A DNA stretch of 6,135 nucleotides from Deltaproteobacteria bacterium. Its GTDB lineage: Bacteria; Myxococcota; Polyangia; Polyangiales; B10-G4. The stretch's first letter is position 1. Every line of letters starts with the position of its first letter. This document shows, piece by piece, positions 1-5,581 of this stretch. A model generated the notes under the pieces. It worked only from the letters and a program-made list of their open reading frames with translations, was not told the DNA's origin and made no database searches. The translations under genes and the position numbers were made by a program. Where the stretch lies: contig JAFDCW010000300.1 in NCBI GenBank assembly GCA_019312705.1, forward strand, positions 1-6,135. The letters are read 5' to 3'.

Positions 1-2
1 CC

Positions 3-212
3 CGGCGGCACAACTTCTATCACCACTTCGTCGACGCCCGCTTCAACCACGGCGTGACCACGCCGCTCTGGGATCATGTCTTCGGAACGCACCGTACCCC
101 CGAGGTCATCACGGTGCCGCGGCGCCTGATGATGCCCTGGCTCGGCGACCTCGAGCATGGCGTGCGCCCCGAGTTCGCGGGCTCCTTCGCCCTCAAGAAG
201 AAGCCTGCGTAG
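3..212 (+). CDS. Fatty acid hydroxylase / sterol desaturase family protein (C-terminal fragment)
   Basis: Only the last 69 residues are present; the gene begins before the window. The reading frame opens with RRHNFYHHF, the final histidine box of the membrane di-iron hydroxylase superfamily. It continues with NHGVTTPLWDHVFGTHR, which matches the conserved 'N-x-G-x-x-T-x-x-W-D-x-x-F-G-T' segment that follows that box in C-5 sterol desaturases and fatty acid hydroxylases. Members are integral membrane enzymes that use a histidine-coordinated di-iron site and O2 to hydroxylate or desaturate lipid chains or sterols. The other histidine boxes and the membrane helices must lie upstream. The tail ends in a basic KKKPA and a TAG stop. 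The specific substrate cannot be told from this fragment. The next gene starts 29 bp downstream on the same strand, so co-transcription is plausible. Confidence 0.85.
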   Translation, partial: RRHNFYHHFVDARFNHGVTTPLWDHVFGTHRTPEVITVPRRLMMPWLGDLEHGVRPEFAGSFALKKKPA

Positions 213-241
213 CCCGTCCCAATCGCGGTAGCCTCGGCGCC

Positions 242-1552
242 ATGGCCTTCGACTGCATCGTCATGGGCGCCGCGGGGCGCGATTTTCACGACTTCAAGAC
301 CTTCTTCGGTGCCCATCCCGAAATGCGGGTGCGTTGCTTCACCGCCACTCAGATCCCGTTCATCGACCAGCGCATCTACCCCAAGGAGCTGGCCCCGGCG
401 GGCTACGACGACGTGCCGATCTATCCCGAAGAGCGCCTCGTCGAGCTCATTGCACGCTGGGATGTCGACTTCGTCTTCCTCGCGTACACCGACCTCGCCT
501 ACGAGGACGTGATGCACAAGGCGTCCATCGTGCAGGCGGCGGGGGCGAGCTTCGCGATGCTCGGGCCGAAACACACCGAGCTTGTCCCGAAGAAACCCCT
601 GATCGCGGTGACGGCGGTGCGCACCGGGGCGGGCAAGTCGCCGCTCTCGCAAGCCCTCGCGGCGCACCTGGTGAACAAGGGCCTCGGGGCCGGGGTGATT
701 CGCCACCCGATGCCTTACGGAGACCTCGCTCGGCAGGCGGTCCAGCGCTTCTCGACTCCGGAGGACCTCGACCGGCACGAGTGCACGGTCGAAGAGCGCG
801 AGGAGTACGAGCCCTACGTCGAGCGCGGGCTGACCATCTTCGCCGGTGTCGACTACACGCGTATCCTCGCGGCGGCCGAAGCCGAGAGCGACGTCATCCT
901 ATGGGACGGCGGGAACAACGACTATCCGTTCTACCGGGCGGGCCTCCAGATCGTCGTCGCCGACGCCCTCCGAGCGGGCCACGAAAGCCGGTACTACCCG
1001 GGCGAGACCAACGCCCGCCGCGCCGACGTGTGGGTGATCAACAAGGTGAATGAAGCTCGGCCCGAAGACGTCGCGGCCCTGCACGCGGCGGCGGCGCGGC
1101 TCTGCCCCGAGGCGACGGTGATCGAGAGCGATCTCGAGGTGAGCACGGATGACCCCGACGCGCTCTCGGGGAAACGAGTGCTCGTGATCGAAGACGGGCC
1201 GACCTTGACCCACGGGGGCATGAGCTTCGGTGCGGGGACCCTGGCGGCGCGTCGGGCCGGCGCGGAGTTGATCGATCCGCGCCCCTTTGCCGTGGGCACG
1301 GTCGCCGCGGCGTACAAAAAGTACCCTCACGTCGGCCCCGTTCTCCCAGCCCTCGGCTACTCCGAAGAACAACGCGCCGAGCTGGCCGCGACGATTCGTG
1401 CGGCCAAACCCGACGTGGTCCTCGATGCCAGCCCCGCGAGTCTGAAGACCCTTCTCCAGCTGGACCTGCCCGTCCAGCGAGTTCGCTACGAGTTCGTCCA
1501 GAGGACCGGCCCGGACGTCTTCGGTCTCGTCGACGCTTTCCTCGAAGGCTGA
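242..1552 (+). CDS. Cyclic 2,3-diphosphoglycerate synthetase-like P-loop protein (COG2403 family)
   Basis: This complete 436-residue protein matches the size and layout of the COG2403 family ('predicted GTPase'). The family's characterised archaeal member closes 2,3-diphosphoglycerate to its cyclic form using ATP. The N-terminal part (about 1-115) is a Rossmann-like region opening with FDCIVMGAAGRDFHDF. The phosphate-binding loop is AVRTGAGKS at 125-133, with K132 and S133 in the Walker A positions. A Walker B-like strand, VILWDGGNNDYPF, lies at 218-230, and INKVNEARP (266-274) sits where P-loop proteins carry the base-reading NKx(D) segment. The C-terminal half includes the conserved-looking DGPTLTHGGMSFGAGT stretch (318-333). 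No signal peptide or membrane helix is seen, so it should be cytoplasmic. The ATG at 242 lacks a good Shine-Dalgarno, but the N-terminal motif begins immediately, which supports this start. The bacterial substrate is unproven; family membership is secure, the exact reaction is inferred. Confidence 0.85.
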   Translation: MAFDCIVMGAAGRDFHDFKTFFGAHPEMRVRCFTATQIPFIDQRIYPKELAPAGYDDVPIYPEERLVELIARWDVDFVFLAYTDLAYEDVMHKASIVQAAGASFAMLGPKHTELVPKKPLIAVTAVRTGAGKSPLSQALAAHLVNKGLGAGVIRHPMPYGDLARQAVQRFSTPEDLDRHECTVEEREEYEPYVERGLTIFAGVDYTRILAAAEAESDVILWDGGNNDYPFYRAGLQIVVADALRAGHESRYYPGETNARRADVWVINKVNEARPEDVAALHAAAARLCPEATVIESDLEVSTDDPDALSGKRVLVIEDGPTLTHGGMSFGAGTLAARRAGAELIDPRPFAVGTVAAAYKKYPHVGPVLPALGYSEEQRAELAATIRAAKPDVVLDASPASLKTLLQLDLPVQRVRYEFVQRTGPDVFGLVDAFLEG

Positions 1553-1560
1553 AGCGTCTG

Positions 1561-1760
1561 TTGGCCTACCCACCCCTCTTCATCCGCGTGACGGGCCCCC
1601 GGGGCTTTGACGAGCACCGCACGTTCACCCGACCGACCATCAAGCTCGGTAGTGCGCTCTCCGCCGATCTTCGCAGCCCGAGACGCCGAGCCCTGATACG
1701 CCATCGAACTCGACGCGACGCTCAATCGAGGGTGATCGCCCCGTCGATACGACCCCTTCA
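1561..1760 (+). pseudogene. Decayed FHA-domain fragment
   Basis: The 217-bp gap between the two convergent genes has no intact gene, but the plus strand reads like the start of an FHA phosphothreonine-binding domain. From 1576, LFIRVTGPRGFDEHRTFT is followed by TIKLGSALSADLR (to about 1674), which matches the FHA pattern of a first beta strand, a fold-back and an 'I-x-I-G-x-x-x-x-x-x-L' strand. The frame then loses similarity. In the +1 frame, DAEP (1682-1693) leads through an in-frame TGA to YAIELDAT (1697-1720), resembling the 'D-x-E-x-V-S-R-x-H-A-x-I-E' core with the SRxH positions missing. Back in the first frame, RVIAPS (1729-1746) resembles the next strand ('x-V-I-D-L-G-S'). The rest of an FHA domain is absent and the kinase gene's 3' end follows. 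It is probably a dead remnant of an N-terminal FHA gene. The family resemblance is by eye and the frameshift assignments are inference. Confidence 0.5.
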
Positions 1761-1769
1761 TCTGCATCT

Positions 1770-3443
1770 TCATCGCAGCCCCCAGGAGTTGCCCGGACGC
1801 TGGCCGATGGCGACACTCATCGGGCCCGGGGGGGTCGACCCACCGCGCTTGCATTCGAGGAAGCCCTGCACGGCGTCGCCAGAACCTGTCCACCAGCTCC
1901 GCGCGTCGGATTCGGTCCAGGGCGCCACCTCGAGGGCATCGAGGGCGGCGATCAGACCGTCGGCGTCGAAGCGGTCTGCGGGCTTCTTCGCGAGGCACCG
2001 AAGGACGAGGGCTTCGAAGTCGGCGGGTAGGCTCTTGCCGAGGCGCACGCTCGGCGATACCGGCGGACGGTGCAGGTGATCGGCACACACTTCGACGACG
2101 CTCTCGCCCTCGAAGACCGGGCCGCCGGTGAGCAGAAAATAGGCGACGGCGCCAAGGGCGTAAATGTCCGCGCGGCCGTCTACATCGTCCGGTGCGATGA
2201 TGGCCTCCGGCGCCAGATAGAGCGGTGTGCCGACGATCGCGTGCTCCGCGCTGGCCAATACGTTCTCCGTGCCGTCTTCCCCTTTGACGCCGTGCACCTC
2301 CTGGACGAGGCCGAAGTCGACGAGCTTCACCATGTCCGTGAGGCCACCGCGGTGGTGCATGATCATCACGTTGGCCGGTTTCACGTCGCGGTGGACCAGG
2401 CCTTCGCCGTGGGCTTCGCGCAGGGACTCGGCCATGCCGTGGAGGATGTGCACCACCCGCTCTGGGGCCTGGGGGCCGTCGATCTCGACGAGGTCCTGGA
2501 GGTCGGGGCCGTCGAGATATTCCATCGCGTAGTAGAAGAGGCCATCGGGGGTGCGGCCAAAGTCGTAGATCGCGACGGTGTGGGGGTTGGCGAGGTTGCT
2601 GGTCTCGACCACCTCGCGTTCGAAGCGCCGGACGGCTTCGTCCCCGGCCCTGTCCGGCGGCAGCAGTTTGACCGCCGTCGGGCGTTTCAGGAGCGCGTGT
2701 TCGGCGCGGTACACGGCCCCCATGGCGCCCTCGCCGAGCTTCTCGACGAGGTGGTACTGGCCGAGTTCGAGGGCCTCCCGGACACGCTCGGCGAGGCCAT
2801 AGATCACCCGGGAGATGATGCCGGTGGTGACGGAGAAGGCGACGCCCCAACCCGCCATCGTGACGACCTGAACCGCTCGTCCCCCGAAGTCGAGGGCGTC
2901 GGCGCTAGGCTCCAGGGTCAGGTAGGTCGCGACGCTGAGGGCCGCCGTCGACACGAGGCCGATGGCGATGGTCCTCACGGCCGACGAGGGGACCATGGAC
3001 GCCCGGACTACGAGGATCAGGGCCAGCATCGGGATCGCGACCGTGGCGGGCATGCCTTCGGGCAGCATGTGCACCATCACCCCGATCAAGGCGCTGAGCA
3101 TGATGGTGCCCACCGACTCGTACGAGTGAAGCAGCCAGAGCTTTCGCTCGCCGTGGCTCAGGAAGGCCCAGTCGAGGGCCATGCCGATGGTGAGGGCCAG
3201 GTGCGCGATCGAGAGCGGGTCTAGGAGGGTCGCGAGGAAGACGTCGTAGCCGTGGGCCAGATATCCCAGCCGGGCGAAAACCCAGAAGGCCGCGAGGAAT
3301 CCGGTGAGAATCTTGGCGTAGAGCGTGATTCGCGCTTGCAGGAATGCGCGGGCGTCGGACATGCCAAAGGAGCCGGTCCAGCCGAGCAGGCGGTGCAGGA
3401 GGGTGCCGTTCGTGGACGCCACGGTTACTCGAACAACGTACAC
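1770..3443 (-). CDS. Membrane-anchored Hanks-type Ser/Thr protein kinase
   Basis: This 557-residue protein phosphorylates Ser/Thr on unknown targets. The N-terminal half carries about six hydrophobic segments (roughly 46-62, 76-95, 111-128, 132-150, 155-175 and 190-213) with no recognisable sensor domain. The kinase domain runs from about 229 to 505 and looks catalytically complete: glycine loop GEGAMG (237-242), lysine K259 in AVKLL, likely alpha-C glutamate E277, catalytic HRDVKPAN (351-358), DFG (376-378), GTPLYLAPE (405-413) and D426 in ADIYALG. The DFG-to-APE segment is about 38 residues, slightly long. The tail has WTESDARSWW (509-518), a motif I associate with myxobacterial kinases. 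The longest frame starts at a GTG (3443). ATG codon 28 at 3362 (MSDARAFLQ) is an equally good start; neither has a strong ribosome site. The membrane-first, kinase-last order is the reverse of PknB. It may be co-transcribed with the lipoprotein 78 bp upstream. Confidence 0.92.
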   Translation of the reverse strand: MYVVRVTVASTNGTLLHRLLGWTGSFGMSDARAFLQARITLYAKILTGFLAAFWVFARLGYLAHGYDVFLATLLDPLSIAHLALTIGMALDWAFLSHGERKLWLLHSYESVGTIMLSALIGVMVHMLPEGMPATVAIPMLALILVVRASMVPSSAVRTIAIGLVSTAALSVATYLTLEPSADALDFGGRAVQVVTMAGWGVAFSVTTGIISRVIYGLAERVREALELGQYHLVEKLGEGAMGAVYRAEHALLKRPTAVKLLPPDRAGDEAVRRFEREVVETSNLANPHTVAIYDFGRTPDGLFYYAMEYLDGPDLQDLVEIDGPQAPERVVHILHGMAESLREAHGEGLVHRDVKPANVMIMHHRGGLTDMVKLVDFGLVQEVHGVKGEDGTENVLASAEHAIVGTPLYLAPEAIIAPDDVDGRADIYALGAVAYFLLTGGPVFEGESVVEVCADHLHRPPVSPSVRLGKSLPADFEALVLRCLAKKPADRFDADGLIAALDALEVAPWTESDARSWWTGSGDAVQGFLECKRGGSTPPGPMSVAIGQRPGNSWGLR

Positions 3444-3444
3444 A

Positions 3445-3460
3445 CGGGACCTGGGTCCCG
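3445..3460. repeat. 16-bp palindrome next to the kinase start
   Basis: CGGGACCtgGGTCCCG has two 7-bp arms around a 2-base centre. It lies immediately upstream of the GTG that opens the longest kinase frame, and about 83 bp upstream of the alternative ATG. Its symmetry suits a dimeric repressor site, but the tight centre makes it a poor RNA hairpin and no T-run follows on the minus strand. In GC-rich DNA such a palindrome may also be accidental. Confidence 0.3.
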
Positions 3461-3465
3461 CCCGT

Positions 3466-3506
3466 CCGAAAATGCGGGGCGGGTCGAAGTTCAGGCGGGC
3501 CCGCCC
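3466..3506 (-). terminator. Possible weak terminator or attenuator after the lipoprotein gene
   Basis: Read on the minus strand, GGGCGGG (3506-3500) can pair with CCCGCCC (3483-3477) across a 16-nt loop, and the second arm is followed by CGCATTTTCGG, a short T-run. It starts 16 bp after the stop of the lipoprotein gene. A perfect 12-bp palindrome, GGCGGGCCCGCC (3494-3505), overlaps the first arm and offers an alternative fold. The T-run is only four bases, so termination is likely partial at best, which could lower kinase expression relative to the lipoprotein. Confidence 0.35.
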
Positions 3507-3521
3507 GATGGGCCCGAACCC

Positions 3522-5471
3522 TCAGAACGACAGGTCGGCCGCCGTGGAGGCGGCTGGGGCCGCGGATACGGGGGCTTCTCGTACGCCGAGGCCCTGTCGC
3601 CGTACACGCACGCGGTAGTTCCCGCGGTCGACGTTGCGAAAGCGATACTGCCCGTTGCGGGTGGACGAGGTCGACTGGACGACGTTGCCCTCTTGGTCGA
3701 CGAGTTCGACGGCCGCGCCCTCCATGTCTGCGTCCTCGAAGGCGATGCGCCCGGCGACCTGACCGAACTGCTCGGCCTGGGCTGCCGCCGTGTCGTGCAC
3801 GAAGGGCAGGTTCACGCTCTGGCGTACCGCGCCGCCTCCGTCGAGGTAGGCGATCTCGGCGACGTATCGGCCACTCGTCACCGCCGTGCCGCTCGCGTTC
3901 TCTCCGTTCCAATCGAGGGTCATCGCCCCGGGGGCGGCGTCGACGGCTTCGTCGTAGATGCGCTCACCCCGGGCCCCGCCGGCGCCTGCCTCGAAGATGC
4001 GCAGGCGGACCCGGCTCTCGGGGTTTGTCGTGGCCACGTTGCGCAGCGAGAAGGCGGTGTGTCCGTCCTGGTACCGGGAGCCCACCCGGGTCAGGTAGTA
4101 GTCTCCCGAGTAGAAGGTCAACCGACGTCGGCTGACTTTGCCCTCGGCGCTCGTCGCGATGACGTCGACGCGGTGCGCTCCGGTTTCGAGGCTCGAGGGG
4201 TCGACCGTTGCGGAGAACTCGCCCGCGCAGGCGCGGCCGATCGCCACGTCATCCACTCGGACCTCGACGCTTCGGGCCGGGGCCCCGTTCGCGTCTACCG
4301 CTTCCGCGCGCAGCCGAATGGCTGACCGGAGGTGGGCACCGTCATCGAGGCCCGCGATGTCGACGGAGAGCACGTCGATGGAGACGAGTCCGAGAACCCC
4401 CCACATCGCTTCGCCCCGGCGGTCGCCACCGCTGGACCAACCGCCGTTGTCTTGCTGATGCTCGACGAGCCAGCCGATCCCCCGGACGACCCGCTGGTCT
4501 CGGTCACTCGTGCCGAGGCGCTTCAATACGTAGAGGCTCTGCCCCGTCGCGAAGGCATCCGAGGCGCCGCCGGCATCGAAGGCCCAGCCCCCATCTGGGC
4601 TCTGGCGCTCGCGCAGCTCGGCGGCGAGCAACTCGACGACGGCTTCACCCGGGCCCGCCCCGGCGGCGAGCAGGCCCACGATCGCGTAGTTGAGGTCCTG
4701 CAGATAGGTCGACTCAGCGTCGGTGAGATTTGCGGCTCGGGCGCGGATGTACTGCTCGGCGCGGCCGATGGGGTCGAGCCAACGGTCGTCCGCTGTCCGG
4801 GCGTAGGCCTGGCGCCAGGTCCGGGCGGCCTGAGTCGTCGACTGCATCTCTCCCGCGACGACCGGCGGGCGGCGATCCGTCGAACGCACGGACCCGTCGT
4901 CGTTCTGAAAGGCAAGCAGGCCCTCCGATGCCTGGATGAGGATGTCTTCGAGGTCTGAGGAGACGTGTTCATCGTATTCGGCGATCGCCGCTCCACCGAA
5001 GCTCTTGGATGACTCGATGAGATGGGCCGCGTCACCGCCGACGGAGAAGCCGTTGGGGCCCCGGGCTCCGCCGTTGATGTCGAGGAGGCCCCGGAGGACC
5101 TCGTCGAAGTGCTCGTCGGGGACCTCGTAGTGGTTGTTGCGCCCGACGATGAACGCGTCGAGGGTCACAGCCTGGACGTGGCAGCCGTAGCATTGGTGTT
5201 GTTCCTGCCAGGCAACCGTGTCCTCGCCGAGGAAGCGCAAGCCTCGCTGGGCGGCCTGCCGGAGCCCCGGGTCCTCGGAGCGGTGAACAGCGAGGGTGCT
5301 GCCGTTCGTGGCGACGAGGGTGCCCCCGCACTCCGGCAACTGCACTGGCGTCGTGACGTCCCGGGCCGACCGCACGCTCCTTGCTTGGCCCCCGCAGCTC
5401 CCGAGGGCCAAGCCCACCAAGCCCCCCAGACACACCACGCCCACCACGGCTCGATTCTTCGATCCACGCAT
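3522..5471 (-). CDS. Multidomain lipoprotein: CxxCH motif, squalene-cyclase-like toroid, Ig/FlgD-like and carboxypeptidase-regulatory-like domains
   Basis: The start is ATG at 5471, where GGAGGT sits 7 nt upstream; the frame is open 60 bp further, but that extension precedes the signal peptide. The 649-residue product opens with MRGSKNR, a hydrophobic stretch, and a lipobox-like LALGSC with C26 as the lipidated cysteine, so it should be exported and membrane-anchored. Residues about 68-365 form an alpha-toroid of the prenyltransferase/squalene-cyclase type, with QW-like repeats FQNDDGSV (188-195), QSPDGGW (290-296) and QQDNGGW (339-345). A CxxCH haem c motif, CYGCH (94-98), is embedded in the first helical repeat. 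Then come an Ig-like region (about 380-455), a FlgD-like Ig region (about 470-558; LDWNGENASGTAVTSGRY) and a carboxypeptidase-regulatory-like beta domain (569-627; GQYRFRNVDRGNYRVRV). The acidic DxDD motif of true squalene-hopene cyclases is not seen, so cyclase activity is unlikely. The role is unknown; binding or electron transfer at the cell surface is a guess. Confidence 0.9.
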   Translation of the reverse strand: MRGSKNRAVVGVVCLGGLVGLALGSCGGQARSVRSARDVTTPVQLPECGGTLVATNGSTLAVHRSEDPGLRQAAQRGLRFLGEDTVAWQEQHQCYGCHVQAVTLDAFIVGRNNHYEVPDEHFDEVLRGLLDINGGARGPNGFSVGGDAAHLIESSKSFGGAAIAEYDEHVSSDLEDILIQASEGLLAFQNDDGSVRSTDRRPPVVAGEMQSTTQAARTWRQAYARTADDRWLDPIGRAEQYIRARAANLTDAESTYLQDLNYAIVGLLAAGAGPGEAVVELLAAELRERQSPDGGWAFDAGGASDAFATGQSLYVLKRLGTSDRDQRVVRGIGWLVEHQQDNGGWSSGGDRRGEAMWGVLGLVSIDVLSVDIAGLDDGAHLRSAIRLRAEAVDANGAPARSVEVRVDDVAIGRACAGEFSATVDPSSLETGAHRVDVIATSAEGKVSRRRLTFYSGDYYLTRVGSRYQDGHTAFSLRNVATTNPESRVRLRIFEAGAGGARGERIYDEAVDAAPGAMTLDWNGENASGTAVTSGRYVAEIAYLDGGGAVRQSVNLPFVHDTAAAQAEQFGQVAGRIAFEDADMEGAAVELVDQEGNVVQSTSSTRNGQYRFRNVDRGNYRVRVRRQGLGVREAPVSAAPAASTAADLSF

Positions 5472-5478
5472 CGTCCTC

Positions 5479-5484
5479 ACCTCC
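5479..5484 (-). promoter_or_regulatory. Strong ribosome binding site fixing the lipoprotein start
   Basis: On the minus strand GGAGGT lies 7 nt upstream of the ATG at 5471. It is a six-base match to the anti-Shine-Dalgarno and decides between this ATG and the in-frame upstream start at 5531. It is the only textbook ribosome site seen in the window. Confidence 0.8.
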
Positions 5485-5526
5485 GAGGGGGAAGTGCGAC
5501 GGGCGAGCGCCGACAACGATCTACAT

Positions 5527-5542
5527 GACAATCGACATTGTC
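5527..5542. promoter_or_regulatory. Inverted repeat in the divergent promoter region (candidate operator)
   Basis: GACAATcgacATTGTC has perfect 6-bp arms and a 4-base spacer. It is overlapped by a second symmetry, TCGACattGTCGA (5532-5544), and preceded by a similar half-site, GACAACGAT, at 5511-5519. It lies in the 110-bp gap between the start of the minus-strand lipoprotein gene (5471) and the plus-strand gene (5582), so one bound dimer could affect both. It is more AT-rich than its surroundings. No convincing -35/-10 pair was found for either direction. Confidence 0.4.
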
Positions 5543-5581
5543 GACGGCGGCCATTCGAGAGAAGCTGTTGAACGAATTGCC

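Noticed and set aside
74..778. Minus-strand open frame of 234 codons antisense to the hydroxylase end and the cPGS-like gene
   Set aside because: Both plus-strand genes are supported by family motifs (histidine box, P-loop); the antisense product resembles nothing.
1593..1606. GC-rich GGGCCCCCGGGGC stretch as a bidirectional terminator between the convergent genes
   Set aside because: The arms leave only a one-base loop and there is no T-run on either side, so no usable hairpin forms.
1486..1773. Minus-strand frame starting MKMQMKGSYR, whose ATG overlaps the kinase stop as ATGA
   Set aside because: The 4-base overlap looks like translational coupling, but the 95-residue product has no recognisable motif and runs antisense into the conserved end of the cPGS-like gene. 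The plus strand there fits an FHA remnant better.
1758..1778. TTCATC/TGCATC/TTCATC hexamer-like repeat at the kinase 3' end
   Set aside because: There are only three imperfect units, partly inside the kinase stop region, and no sign of a longer array.
1827..1842. GGGTCGACCC palindrome as a regulatory site
   Set aside because: It lies inside the kinase coding sequence near its 3' end, where a 10-bp GC-rich palindrome is expected by chance.
2070..3224. Long plus-strand open frame of about 384 codons antisense to the kinase
   Set aside because: The opposite strand encodes a kinase with every catalytic motif in place. The antisense product is a His/Asp/Gly/Val-rich string with no recognisable domain, as expected from high-GC codon bias.
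3252..4325. Long plus-strand open frame antisense to the lipoprotein gene
   Set aside because: It overlaps the clear Ig, FlgD-like and regulatory-like beta domains on the minus strand and crosses the intergenic spacer. Its composition is that of a GC-rich shadow.
5472..5531. 20-residue N-terminal extension of the lipoprotein
   Set aside because: It would place MSCRSLSALARR before an otherwise normal lipoprotein signal peptide and would start inside the inverted repeat. The internal ATG has a perfect GGAGGT site.
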